Below are positions 9,194 to 17,531 of a stretch of DNA of 64,000 bases, piece by piece. Each line of letters starts with the position of its first letter. Positions within the stretch are counted from its first letter, which is position 1. A model generated the notes under the pieces. It did not search any database. It had not been told where the DNA came from and saw only the letters and a program-made list of their open reading frames with translations. The position numbers were made by a program, and so were the translations under genes. Source of the stretch: Paenibacillus riograndensis SBR5 (GTDB lineage: Bacteria; Bacillota; Bacilli; Paenibacillales; Paenibacillaceae); the NCBI RefSeq assembly GCF_000981585.1, contig NZ_LN831776.1:945001-1009000 (forward strand), given 5' to 3'.

Positions 9194-9873
9194 GGCCGCA
9201 CCCTCTCGTCCCGCACTACTTTGCCGTCGGATATGCCGATAATGCGGTCTGCCTGCAGGGCGATATTTTCGTCATGGGTGACGAGGAGCAGGGTCTGCCC
9301 ATATTTTTGATTGCTTTCTTTCAGCAGCTTGATGATTTCATGTCCATTCCGGCTGTCCAAACTGCCCGTGGGTTCGTCGGCAAGCATGACCGCCGGGGCA
9401 TTCATCAAGGCACGTCCTATGGAAACGCGCTGTTGCTGACCGCCGGAAAGCTGGTTGGGTAAATGCGTTTTGCGGTCTTGCAGCCCAAGCATTTCGAGCA
9501 GGTCATTCAGCCGTTCCCCGTTGACCTTCCGCTTGTCCATCAGGATAGGCAAGGTGATGTTTTCCACCACATTCAGAGTGGGAATGAGGTTGTGAAACTG
9601 GTAGATCAGCCCAACCTGCCGCCTGCGGAAAATGGCGAGTTTTTCATTGCTTTGGGCATATACATCCTGACCCTCCAAGTACACCTTTCCGCTTGTCGGC
9701 ACGTCCACGCCGCCGATGATGTGCAGCAACGTGGATTTGCCGGAGCCGGAGGAGCCGATGATTGCGGTAAACTCCCCCTTTTCGAGGGTAAGCGAAACAT
9801 GGTCAAGCGCGGTAACTTGATTTTCGGCCTTGCCATAGAGCTTGCATAGATTTTCAATTTTTAAAAACTCCAT
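9190..9873 (-). CDS. ABC transporter ATP-binding protein (LolD/MacB-type)
   Basis: 227 residues with Walker A GSSGSGKST (residues 40-48), Q-loop YQFHNLIPTLNV, signature LSGGQQQR, Walker B VMLADEPTGSLD and the H-loop LLLVTHDE. EPTGSLDS and the overall length are typical of the ATPases that serve FtsX-type permeases. It directly precedes the permease gene with a four-base overlap, so the two subunits are translationally coupled. It is 82 bases downstream of the histidine kinase gene, in the same direction. Confidence 0.93.
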   Translation of the reverse strand: MEFLKIENLCKLYGKAENQVTALDHVSLTLEKGEFTAIIGSSGSGKSTLLHIIGGVDVPTSGKVYLEGQDVYAQSNEKLAIFRRRQVGLIYQFHNLIPTLNVVENITLPILMDKRKVNGERLNDLLEMLGLQDRKTHLPNQLSGGQQQRVSIGRALMNAPAVMLADEPTGSLDSRNGHEIIKLLKESNQKYGQTLLLVTHDENIALQADRIIGISDGKVVRDERVRP

Positions 9874-9955
9874 TATGTGAGTCTCCTATCTCATGGTTTA
9901 CCCATATAATAGAACCTTCAACTTACATCTCTGTGACTTTCAGGTGAGAGATCCG

Positions 9956-10945
9956 TCACTTGGGGAAACGAATGGCAAATATCGCGCCGCCCTGCGGGTG
10001 ATTTTTTGCGGTAATCGTCCCTCCCTGCCGTGTTATGATCATCTTGCAGAGAGAAAGTCCAATCCCGTATCCTGTAGCGTTTGGGTTTGTCCCGCGGTAA
10101 AACCTGTCAAACAGGGAGGGCAAATCTTCTTTTTCAAAGCCTGCGCCGCTGTCGTGGATGGTTATCTCAGTAAATAAGGGGTTGTCTGTGCAGACAATCT
10201 CAATCTTCCCGTTCTCGCCTGTGCTTTCCATGCAATTTTTGAGGATATTTTGAATAGCTTCCGAAAGCCAACCCGAATCGCCTTGAATAATCATCCCTTC
10301 CGGTGCGTCTATTTGCAGATCAATATCATGCAGCTCCATGGGGATCAGGAACGGGCGAAGCGCGGCGTTTATCAAGTGGTTCACATCGATCTGCACGCTT
10401 TGGAACACCACAATGCCCGCGTCCAAGCGGGATAATTTCAATAGGGAAGTAATCAGCCAATCCATCCGCACAAGCAATTCCTCTGTTTCCCGCACAAATG
10501 CTTTCCGCTCGTTCTCATCAGGGTTATTCGCTAACAATGACAGAATGAGGTTCACGGATGTGAGCGGGGTCCGGAGTTGGTGGGCGATGTCGGCCAGCGA
10601 ATCGGCAAGATGTTCTTTTTCTTTTTTCAGCGCGTTGTTTTGGTCCCGAATACGCAGCGTCATTTTTGTGATCTCGCTGTGCAGAATGGAAAGTTCGCCC
10701 TCGTCCGATTCCCCAATAAACAGATGGTCAGCATTATGAAGCACAAGGTCAATTTGATTGGAAATCCGCGCAATGTTTTTGTACCGGGCTTTGGTAAACA
10801 CGAAAAACGCTGTGCCAAAGGCGGCGGCAGAAGCCATGGCAAGGATTCCCGCCGCCGTATTGATTGCAAATCCCACCATTACAGCGGCGGCGGCCATTAA
10901 GGAGAACAAAATGACAAACTGCCGAAACTCTCTATTCCGAAGCAT
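9956..10945 (-). CDS. Sensor histidine kinase with short membrane anchor
   Basis: 329 residues. Two closely spaced hydrophobic helices (FVILFSLMAAAAVMVGFAI and AGILAMASAAAFGTAFFVF) with almost no extracytoplasmic loop make this an intramembrane-sensing type kinase. The H-box is DIAHQLRTPLTS with phospho-accepting H122; the N-box (IQNILKNCMEST), G1 (DSGAGF) and G2 (GYGIGLSL) motifs of the ATPase domain are intact. Kinases of this layout often respond through a partner ABC transporter, as in bacitracin and lantibiotic resistance modules, which fits the adjacent ABC pair. It overlaps the regulator gene by 14 bases. Confidence 0.92.
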   Translation of the reverse strand: MLRNREFRQFVILFSLMAAAAVMVGFAINTAAGILAMASAAAFGTAFFVFTKARYKNIARISNQIDLVLHNADHLFIGESDEGELSILHSEITKMTLRIRDQNNALKKEKEHLADSLADIAHQLRTPLTSVNLILSLLANNPDENERKAFVRETEELLVRMDWLITSLLKLSRLDAGIVVFQSVQIDVNHLINAALRPFLIPMELHDIDLQIDAPEGMIIQGDSGWLSEAIQNILKNCMESTGENGKIEIVCTDNPLFTEITIHDSGAGFEKEDLPSLFDRFYRGTNPNATGYGIGLSLCKMIITRQGGTITAKNHPQGGAIFAIRFPK

Positions 10946-11618
10946 ACTCGCTCCCCAATCTATACCCTGTCCCGCGAACGGTCAGAATGATTTGCGGGTT
11001 TCCCGGGTCGTTCTCGATCTTCTCCCGCAGACGTTTGATGTACACGGTCAGTGTATTGTCATTGACAAATTCGCCCGCCGCGTCCCACAATTCGTCAAGC
11101 AGCCTGCCCCGCGTGATAATACTTTTTGGGTTGCTAATAAACACCAGCAGCAAGCGGTATTCTAATGCTGAAAGAAAAACCTCGTTGCCGTTTTTTTTGA
11201 CAACGCCGCTTGCCGTATCGACTTGAAGCCCGCAGATTTCAAAAGCCGACCCGGAACGTCCGCTTTTTCGCAGGGCGGTTCCAATTCGCGCAATCAATTC
11301 ACGCGGGCGAAAAGGCTTGGTGATATAGTCGTCGGCGCCTATGTTCAGCCCGGTAACAACACTCGCCTCATCGCCGGAAGCCGTCAGAAAGATAACCGGA
11401 ACATCTTGCATTTCTTTGATCTCCGTGCACACCGTGAAGCCATTTCCGTCAGGCAAAGAAATATCAATCAACGCCAAGTCAAATGTATTTCCGGCAAGTG
11501 CGGCAAGGGCTTCACTCCGCGTAGGGGCGTGGGTGACTGTAAATCCTTCCGAGCGGAGCAAAAGGATAAGGTTTTTAGCGATTGCCTTATCGTCCTCAAC
11601 CAAAAATATCCGTTTCAT
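10932..11618 (-). CDS. OmpR/PhoB-type response regulator
   Basis: 228 residues: receiver domain with acidic pocket E8-D9-D10, phospho-acceptor D52 (LIDISLPDGNG), conserved T (FLTAS) and K (YITKPF), then a winged-helix output domain (LSALEYRLLLVFISNP, NTLTVYIKRLREKI, VRGTGYRL). It pairs with the overlapping kinase and presumably controls the ABC transporter genes, which share its direction. The ATG shares bases with the TGA of a short upstream fragment (ATGA), preceded by AAGGATGATG. Confidence 0.93.
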   Translation of the reverse strand: MKRIFLVEDDKAIAKNLILLLRSEGFTVTHAPTRSEALAALAGNTFDLALIDISLPDGNGFTVCTEIKEMQDVPVIFLTASGDEASVVTGLNIGADDYITKPFRPRELIARIGTALRKSGRSGSAFEICGLQVDTASGVVKKNGNEVFLSALEYRLLLVFISNPKSIITRGRLLDELWDAAGEFVNDNTLTVYIKRLREKIENDPGNPQIILTVRGTGYRLGSEYASE

Positions 11619-11850
11619 TTATGTTCATCATCCTTTACTTTACTGCTCATATACTGTCCGTCTGCCGGGTTTTTGGCCTCAACTGGAACAAGCCATTTTA
11701 GCTCCCTTACTTTATTAAATTTCTTTTGGCGGAAATATACAAGCAGGGCGGAATTAAAGATCAGCATTCCAGCAATCTGCTTGGTATTCCGAAATGTCAG
11801 GTTCCAATATTGCCCATTTCCCGCTATACTGAAATAACCTTTCGGAAGAT
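11615..11850 (-). pseudogene. Open-frame fragment translationally joined to the response regulator
   Basis: About 78 codons are open with no in-frame ATG near the 5' end; the only ATG lies mid-frame (MLIFNSALLVYF, which is also a likely membrane helix). The frame stops in an ATGA overlap with the response regulator start. It looks like the C-terminal remnant of a membrane protein gene that once headed the operon, or a small membrane protein with an unusual start. I do not recognise a family. Confidence 0.35.
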
Positions 11851-11867
11851 AGTTGAGGAGAGATTAA

Positions 11868-12584
11868 ATGAAATCACAAATTATGTATGTGCTTCTTATG
11901 TTTTTGTTAAGTATTTCAAGTAGTAATAAAATTTCTGACACCAGTGTTCCAACAATTACTTCTTCTGCCCATATTACTCCTTCTGAAAGTAAACTTGAGA
12001 ACAGTAAGAGTTTGGCAATGGAAGCATATAAGAGAGTATTGCAAAATAAGATTGAATTTTACAGCACAGAAACTAAGAAAAAGGTATATTTGAATGATTT
12101 TTTAACTAATAACGGGATTTATGGAACTACATCTAAAATAAATCGCTTTGCCGTGCTTGATATGGATGGTGACAGAATACCTGAAGTTGTTCTTGGATTA
12201 ACAGTAGATGAGAATCCAAATTTTGTTGAAGTCCTGCATTATATGAACGGTGAAGTCTATGGCTATTTTTTTGGAAACGATCAGATCCGTTTTCTTAAAA
12301 CTGACGGGACATTTAGATGGTTAAGCGGCGGGTTAACTTACAACGGATATGGAAAATTAAGATTCCACACCAATTTCTGTGAAATTGACGATTTAGCTTA
12401 TCATGAATCAAGTGCTACTGATGAATCATCCACCACATTCGCCATAGCATACTACATCAATAATAAACTAGTTACTATAGATTCATATAATGCTTTTGTT
12501 AAAGAAGAAGAAGCTAAAAGGGATGTAACGTGGTATGAATTTTCTCAAGAGAATATATCAACAGTGACTTCAAAAACAAGATAG
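11868..12584 (+). CDS. Secreted protein of unknown function with a DxDGD motif
   Basis: 238 residues with an N-terminal signal-like segment (MYVLLMFLLSISSS), then a Ser/Thr-rich spacer. There is no lipobox cysteine, so it is likely secreted or anchored by its N-terminus. The segment FAVLDMDGDRIPEVVLGL resembles the Ca-binding DxDGDxxPE loops found in FG-GAP/integrin-like and EF-hand-like repeat proteins, here only once. The rest (VEVLHYMNGEVYGYF, FLKTDGTFRW) has the look of a small beta-rich domain. Start chosen from GAGGAGAG upstream of the ATG. It is a single-gene unit closed by a terminator and stands divergent from the two-component operon. Function unknown. Confidence 0.7.
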   Translation: MKSQIMYVLLMFLLSISSSNKISDTSVPTITSSAHITPSESKLENSKSLAMEAYKRVLQNKIEFYSTETKKKVYLNDFLTNNGIYGTTSKINRFAVLDMDGDRIPEVVLGLTVDENPNFVEVLHYMNGEVYGYFFGNDQIRFLKTDGTFRWLSGGLTYNGYGKLRFHTNFCEIDDLAYHESSATDESSTTFAIAYYINNKLVTIDSYNAFVKEEEAKRDVTWYEFSQENISTVTSKTR

Positions 12585-12643
12585 TGATATTACGTGATAT
12601 ATAACCATGAAAAAATGAGAAGAGAAGTTCATGCTGAATTACA

Positions 12644-12667
12644 AGGCCTCCTTCAGGAGGCTTTTTT
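12644..12667 (+). terminator. Rho-independent terminator
   Basis: Stem GCCTCC/GGAGGC with a four-base loop (TTCA) followed by six T residues, about 60 bases after the preceding stop. Confidence 0.85.
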
Positions 12668-12726
12668 ATGGAAAATAAAGAATTTAATAGTGTAAGTTAA
12701 TAATCACTTCACAGAAGGGGATTAAT

Positions 12727-13257
12727 ATGACCCGGTATTGGACAAATCAAACAATTGAAGCATGGGAAAAAGCTCAAGACATTGGTTATTTGGTCGGCAA
12801 CTCTGATTTCATATGGGGAGAGATGCTAGGGGACTATCATTGGATGATGAGACAGATGAAAAAGAGAATTCCTAATTATTTGGGTGAATTCCCTATATGG
12901 CTATGGACGGAGAAACCTGATCTTCGAAGAAGTGGCCATTTCAACGGTGGTACTCATGCTGTAAGCCTCGAAGTAGAGATTCCGAGCGAACAAGTGCTAT
13001 TATCCGATTTTGATGCATGGCATTGTGTTCTAAACGACAGCTTCATGGCTCTAGATGAAGCGGAGTGGGAAGCCTTTTATAGAAACGAATTGAAGATGTC
13101 GAAGGAGGAGAGCTGGGAGCGGATATTTAATCTCGGATTGCTAAGAGAATCGCCCTGGTGGAATTCTGAGCCACATCTCCAAGGAGTTAGCGGAAAAATA
13201 AAAATTTCACATGTGTGTAATGTCAGAGAGTTTATTGCTAGAGGAACGAAAATTTAG
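12727..13257 (+). CDS. DUF3841-family protein
   Basis: 176 residues. The opening (RYWTNQTIEAWEKAQDIGYL), the W-rich middle (YHWMMRQMKKRI, PIWLWTEKPDLR) and LLSDFDAWHCVLND are characteristic of DUF3841, a family of uncharacterised cytoplasmic proteins. Neither a catalytic motif nor a membrane segment is evident. The ATG follows AGAAGGGG. It is not clearly linked to a neighbour. Its function is unknown; scattered occurrence of this family in Firmicutes is general knowledge and not shown here. Confidence 0.75.
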   Translation: MTRYWTNQTIEAWEKAQDIGYLVGNSDFIWGEMLGDYHWMMRQMKKRIPNYLGEFPIWLWTEKPDLRRSGHFNGGTHAVSLEVEIPSEQVLLSDFDAWHCVLNDSFMALDEAEWEAFYRNELKMSKEESWERIFNLGLLRESPWWNSEPHLQGVSGKIKISHVCNVREFIARGTKI

Positions 13258-13458
13258 TTTAAGGCCACCACGCGGCGATCTTTGCATTCAAATACATACG
13301 TGCTGACAAAATGTTCTGGGTGGAGGGGGACATCAAAATGCTTGGACAAGGCCGACGGTAATATCTGGAAGCCATCCTTTTCTTTATCAAAAAATCAGGA
13401 AGTGCGCTTGCTTCACATTTGCAGGGATGTTATATTAAGTGTGAGGTGAATACACTTT

Positions 13459-14760
13459 ATGGAACGTAAAATTGTAGAAAGATTAGTTTCTTGGAAGAAT
13501 AAGCCCCAAAGAATGCCTCTTGTCATCTATGGGGCTAGGCAGGTAGGAAAAACCTATACGGCGCTTACCTTTGGAAAAAACCATTATAAAAACACCGTTT
13601 ATTTTAATATGGAGGGCTCAAGTGAGATTGCCTCCATTTTTGAGCGTGATTTAAATCCAGAACGTATTATCAAGGAATTGTCTGTAAAAAGTGGACAAAC
13701 CATTTTTAAAGACGATACCTTGATTATTTTTGATGAAATTCAGGCCTGTGAGCGGGCGTTAACCTCTTTAAAGTATTTCTGTGAGAACGAGCCGGACTAT
13801 CATATTATTGCTGCGGGCAGCTTATTAGGTGTGGCGCTGAATCGTGAGAAGTATTCCTTCCCCGTTGGAAAAGTGGATATGATGAATTTGTACCCTCTTG
13901 ATTTTGAAGAGTTCTTATGGGCGACAGGGCATAAGGATATGTGCGAGTTGATTAAAGAATCGTATGAGCACTCTACTCCCTTATCCTTGCATGAAACGGC
14001 TATGGACTTGTATAAAACTTATTTGGTAGTTGGAGGAATGCCAAGGGCCGTTATTGAATATGTAGATACGCAGGACTTTGATTTTGTCGTTGCCGCTCAG
14101 AAAATGCTGAACGATGCATATATCGCTGACATGGCCAAGTATGCCTCACCGCAGGAAACGACAAAAATCATGGCCGCATGGGCCAGTGTTCCCGCGCAGC
14201 TAGCCAAAGAGAACCACAAGTTTCAGTATAAAGTGATTAAATCGGGTGCAAGGGCTTATGAGTACGAAACGCCGCTGGATTGGTTGAGGACAGCAGGAAT
14301 GATCAACAAATGTATTCGAATTACAGAAGGGAAAATGCCGCTTAGCGCTTACGCTGATAATAATTCCTTCAAAGTGTATATGATGGATACCGGATTGTTG
14401 TGTTCCAAATTTGATATCGCAGCGAATGTGATCCTGAACGGCCCGGCAAACTTTAATGGATTTAAAGGCGCCTTGGCCGAGAATTATATTATGCAGGCCC
14501 TTGTCACGAACGGCTTCACTCCGTACTACTGGAGTTCTCCAGGCAAAGCGGAATTGGATTTTGTGTTTCAAGATAGGCAGGGGAATATTATTCCCTTGGA
14601 GGGGAAATCGGCGGATAACGTCCGAGCGAAAAGCTTGAAAAACTATATTTCCTTGTATCAGCCGCCTTATGCGATTCGGGTATCCGCTAAAAATTTCGGG
14701 TTTGAAAATGGGCTGAGAAGTATCCCTCTTTATGCGTTGTTTTGTTTGAAGCGGATATAA
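13459..14760 (+). CDS. AAA_14 / DUF4143 ATPase
   Basis: 433 residues. The N-terminal AAA-type domain has Walker A GARQVGKT (K31) and Walker B LIIFDEIQ (D92, E93), then an arginine-bearing sensor region (LLGVALNREKYSFPVGK). The C-terminal DUF4143 domain includes KGALAENYIMQAL and a restriction-endonuclease-like signature ELDFVFQ...PLEGKSA, where family members usually show EVDF...IEVK; here the residue between E and K is G, not V. These proteins are widespread in bacteria and archaea, often several per genome; their role is unsettled. It stands alone, with a weak AGGTGA site. Confidence 0.88.
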   Translation: MERKIVERLVSWKNKPQRMPLVIYGARQVGKTYTALTFGKNHYKNTVYFNMEGSSEIASIFERDLNPERIIKELSVKSGQTIFKDDTLIIFDEIQACERALTSLKYFCENEPDYHIIAAGSLLGVALNREKYSFPVGKVDMMNLYPLDFEEFLWATGHKDMCELIKESYEHSTPLSLHETAMDLYKTYLVVGGMPRAVIEYVDTQDFDFVVAAQKMLNDAYIADMAKYASPQETTKIMAAWASVPAQLAKENHKFQYKVIKSGARAYEYETPLDWLRTAGMINKCIRITEGKMPLSAYADNNSFKVYMMDTGLLCSKFDIAANVILNGPANFNGFKGALAENYIMQALVTNGFTPYYWSSPGKAELDFVFQDRQGNIIPLEGKSADNVRAKSLKNYISLYQPPYAIRVSAKNFGFENGLRSIPLYALFCLKRI

Positions 14761-14814
14761 AGAATGTTATTTCAAGACTAGAGCTAAAGTGATGATATAT
14801 AAGATTCAGAAATA

Positions 14815-14845
14815 CGTCAGCGCTGAAGTCCGGTTGGCGTTTTTT
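14815..14845 (+). terminator. Probable terminator after the AAA_14 gene
   Basis: A seven-pair stem (CGTCAGC with GTTGGCG, two G-T pairs) encloses an 11-base loop and is followed directly by six T residues. Confidence 0.55.
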
Positions 14846-14877
14846 CGTGTATATACGATTTATGGGGGCGAAAAGTC

Positions 14878-15270
14878 ATGGCAGATAAACGTTGGTCGTA
14901 TAATCCCAAGCCGGTTAAACTGGGGGCGACGGATAAATCAAGGTTGGAAGCGGCAGTCAAACAAGCGGTAACGGCCTCCCCGGAGCTAACCCAAAGAGTT
15001 CATCGTGTTGAAGTAAAGGCAGGAAGGATATACTTGTATTGCCTGCATGAACAGTTTGGTTGGGATGACCCGGAGGCGCAATTTATAAAGCCGTTAATTG
15101 AGGGCAAATATGCGGAGTTTCCTATGGCCCGCATTACGCTTTTTGATACGCATGGTGACAAATGCGAAGCGGCTTTTCAGCGACACACCGGACAATGGGT
15201 CAGTTTGTATGAAGGTAATGTGACTGAATGCCTGGGTTTTATTGAAGAGGATAATCAATGGTTTTTATAA
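14878..15270 (+). CDS. Conserved-looking hypothetical protein
   Basis: 130 residues, soluble, beginning MADKRWSYNPKPVKLGATDK with a GGGGGCG site at good spacing. It contains a predicted alpha/beta mix: an alternating strand (RVHRVEVKAGRIYLYCL), a WDDPEAQF turn and a second strand pair (MARITLFDTHGD, GQWVSLYEGN). Codon use resembles its neighbours and the frame is intact, which supports a real gene. I do not recognise the family, and no neighbour suggests a pathway. Confidence 0.6.
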   Translation: MADKRWSYNPKPVKLGATDKSRLEAAVKQAVTASPELTQRVHRVEVKAGRIYLYCLHEQFGWDDPEAQFIKPLIEGKYAEFPMARITLFDTHGDKCEAAFQRHTGQWVSLYEGNVTECLGFIEEDNQWFL

Positions 15271-15337
15271 GAGCTGGCTTTCATATAAAATATATCCGTG
15301 GAGAAGGGAACCATCTGGCCTTTGGAAATCATGGTTT

Positions 15338-15463
15338 TGAGGGTATGATATGACCATTAACGGGGATATCCCTGACCGTCAGACCGGCCTCAAGCTCGCT
15401 GAGCGATACGGTGTGGATGGGATTATGATCGGGCGCGGTATTTTTCATAATCCATATGCCTGA
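15338..15463 (+). pseudogene. Deletion remnant of a dus-like gene
   Basis: From base ~15350 the sequence is nearly identical to an internal part of the dus gene at 24.86-24.96 kb (encoding [16 protein letters not shown] and [12 protein letters not shown]). It ends in a TGA shortly after the HNP codons. The bases just before it, GGGTATGATAT, match the region upstream of the dus gene (around 24145). The fragment therefore looks like an internal deletion that joined a dus promoter region to the middle of the gene. Confidence 0.75.
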
Positions 15464-15517
15464 AAAGAAACTGCGCGGTGCAGGCACGGACGAAAGTCCT
15501 TTTGTTTACCGGAAGCT

Positions 15518-16867
15518 TCAAGTATTCCGAATAGTCCCTGGGAACTGGATTGTAACCACCCCACCAGAAGCGCAGTTGCGCAGTTCTAGTTGTCCTGCGT
15601 GCGTTTTTGCTACTTGTGCTGCAAACCAAAGGCCAAGGCCACTGTGTCCATCGGCGCCACGCGCTGCATCACCACGCCATAGGCGCTCTGTTGCATGGTG
15701 TAACGCCGCCTTGCTAAAGCCGGGGCCTTCATCACACACGGTGACCTGCCAGCCGCCATCTGCCATGCTGCCTTCCAAATATACATTTCCACCCGCCGGT
15801 GTATGCTCGATGGCATTCTGCACCACATTACCGAGAGCGCGGAGTAAATGGTCTTTCTGAATGCCCGCAGCACCCTCCAGGCCGTTTCGGGTTTGCAGGC
15901 AAACCCTCTTGGCTTCTGCAATGGCCATTGTGCTCTGGCAAAGCTCGTCAAACATGGCGGGCAGGCTGGTGTTTTCAAATGCCTCATCTGCACCGGCGGA
16001 GGTTTCCAGCAGGCTGGCAACATACTGCTTGGCCCGGTCGTTGCTTGCCATAATTGTTTCCACCATTTTGCGGCTGCGCTCAGGCAGTTCTTCATCCAGC
16101 AGAAGTTCGGCATTGCCTCCCACCAGGGTGAGCGGGGTTTTTAAATCATGCGCGAGTGCGGCTATTTCCGCCTCGCGTTCTTGCTGTGCCGCCCATTGGG
16201 AGGACAGGGAGCTGTACAATGCCTCCCGCATATGTTCCATAGCACCGAGCGCCTGGTCATACTCCCGTATACCTGCGTGGGGAATGGCAAAATCCAGATC
16301 CTGCGCGCCTACCTTCCCGCTCACCTCGCTGAACAGCTTCAGCTTGGCGGCGAGGCGCCGACGGAGCCACAGGGTGTTAAACAGCAGACAAAGCACCAAC
16401 GCTACACCAAGGGTGGCCAGCCCCAGGTATTCAGCGGGGGGCAGCATGCCGCGCAGCACAGGGTTGACAAACTCTGCCCTGTAATGCCAGCGAAAAATTA
16501 CGGTGCTTCCATCCGTGTAGGTGTATCGCGAAACATTTATGCTGTAGGCATCCCCCTGTAAAAACCCGGTCAGGACTTCCAGCTTCTTTTTCTTTACATT
16601 GCTGTCCAACACTTCGCCGTTCCGGCCAAACAAAGCGTACTCGGCCAGGAAATCGTCACCAGGGGAAACAAAAGTTTTTGGCTCTCCGGCCAGCATTTGC
16701 TCCACCTGTTGGTTGGAGACGGCTCCCTGGTAAATAATGCCGGTGGTTTGAAGCCGCACCATGACGACATACCATGCCAGGCAGCATAACAGCATACAGC
16801 CAAGCATAACTATGGCAAAGCGAAAAAGCACAAAGGAAAGGCTTACAGAACGATGTCTTTTCGCCAT
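15518..16867 (-). CDS. Sensor histidine kinase of the lantibiotic-immunity operon
   Basis: About 449 residues from MAKRHRSV, preceded by GGGGGGTGGG; a TTG six codons earlier is a weaker alternative. Two membrane helices (LFRFAIVMLGCMLLCCLAWYV and YLGLATLGVALVLCLLFNTLWL) flank an extracytoplasmic domain of about 105 residues. H-box LAHDLKTPLTL (H240), N-box NVVQNAIEHT, G1 CDEGPGF and G2 HSGLGLWFA are intact. Position downstream of a three-gene SpaFEG-type exporter suggests SpaK/NsrK-like sensing of a lantibiotic, by inference. Base composition is clearly richer in G and C than the adjoining ABC genes. It overlaps the regulator gene. Confidence 0.9.
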   Translation of the reverse strand: MAKRHRSVSLSFVLFRFAIVMLGCMLLCCLAWYVVMVRLQTTGIIYQGAVSNQQVEQMLAGEPKTFVSPGDDFLAEYALFGRNGEVLDSNVKKKKLEVLTGFLQGDAYSINVSRYTYTDGSTVIFRWHYRAEFVNPVLRGMLPPAEYLGLATLGVALVLCLLFNTLWLRRRLAAKLKLFSEVSGKVGAQDLDFAIPHAGIREYDQALGAMEHMREALYSSLSSQWAAQQEREAEIAALAHDLKTPLTLVGGNAELLLDEELPERSRKMVETIMASNDRAKQYVASLLETSAGADEAFENTSLPAMFDELCQSTMAIAEAKRVCLQTRNGLEGAAGIQKDHLLRALGNVVQNAIEHTPAGGNVYLEGSMADGGWQVTVCDEGPGFSKAALHHATERLWRGDAARGADGHSGLGLWFAAQVAKTHAGQLELRNCASGGVVTIQFPGTIRNT

Positions 16868-17514
16868 TTGTAGCCCACCCCCCAAACGGTTTCTATGGGG
16901 CTGAGGCCGTCTGCTTTCAGCTTGGCGCGGATATTTTTGATGTGCTCCGCAATGGCCGACGAATCGCCCTCGGCATCAAAGCCGAAAACCGCTTCGTATA
17001 ATTGTTCTTTGGTAAACACCTGTCCGGCGTGCAGGGCCAGGTGCTCACAGATGGCGTATTCGCCCTTGGTAAAGGGCAGTGTGTGTTCGCCCGCGATGGC
17101 CATTTTTGCCTGTATATCAAAGCGCACACCGCCTCGGCTCAGGGTGCGGGTCTGGCGCACCCTGAGCCGCAGATGGGCGTTTACCCGTGCGCGCAGCTCC
17201 GCAATACTGAATGGCTTTTTAATGTAATCATCGGCGCCCAGGCCAAAGCCCTGTACAAGGGCCGCATCTTCCGCCTTGGCGGTTAAGAACAGGATGGGGC
17301 AATCCACCTCGGCACGGATACGGCTGCAAAGGGAAAAGCCATCCTCGCCGGGCATCATCACATCGAGCAGCAGAAGATCGTACAGCTGGCACCGGGCGGG
17401 CTGCACGGCAGCGGCATCCGCTTCGGTGTCTACTTGGTGGCCGTCCTTTTCCAGGGCAGCACGCACCAGGGCCAGCATATCAAGGTCATCATCGACCACC
17501 AACAGTTTCGGCAT
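16843..17514 (-). CDS. OmpR-type response regulator of the lantibiotic-immunity operon
   Basis: 223 residues: acidic pocket D8-D9-D10, phospho-acceptor D51 (LLLLDVMMPGEDGF), conserved T (FLTAKAE) and K (YIKKPF), and a C-terminal winged helix (FTKGEYAICEHLALH, SSAIAEHIKNIRAKL, VWGVGYKW). It has a strong AAGGAGG site. It lies 17 bases after the last exporter subunit and overlaps the kinase gene, so exporter, regulator and kinase probably form one transcript, giving feedback control of immunity. It shares the GC-rich composition of the kinase. Confidence 0.92.
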   Translation of the reverse strand: MPKLLVVDDDLDMLALVRAALEKDGHQVDTEADAAAVQPARCQLYDLLLLDVMMPGEDGFSLCSRIRAEVDCPILFLTAKAEDAALVQGFGLGADDYIKKPFSIAELRARVNAHLRLRVRQTRTLSRGGVRFDIQAKMAIAGEHTLPFTKGEYAICEHLALHAGQVFTKEQLYEAVFGFDAEGDSSAIAEHIKNIRAKLKADGLSPIETVWGVGYKWRKDIVL

Positions 17515-17531
17515 AGTCTATCCTCCTTGTT

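Noticed and set aside
9463..9849. Long plus-strand open frame opposite the ABC ATPase gene
   Set aside because: It is antisense to a clear Walker A/B protein and has no recognisable domain; a shadow of the high-GC codon pattern.
6608..11618. Calling the ABC/two-component cassette BceRSAB
   Set aside because: The permease is 861 residues with two FtsX repeats and large outer domains, not the ~650-residue ten-helix BceB type.
15861..16484. Plus-strand open frame of over 200 codons opposite the histidine kinase
   Set aside because: Serine/arginine-rich composition with no domain; it is the complement of the GC-rich kinase gene.
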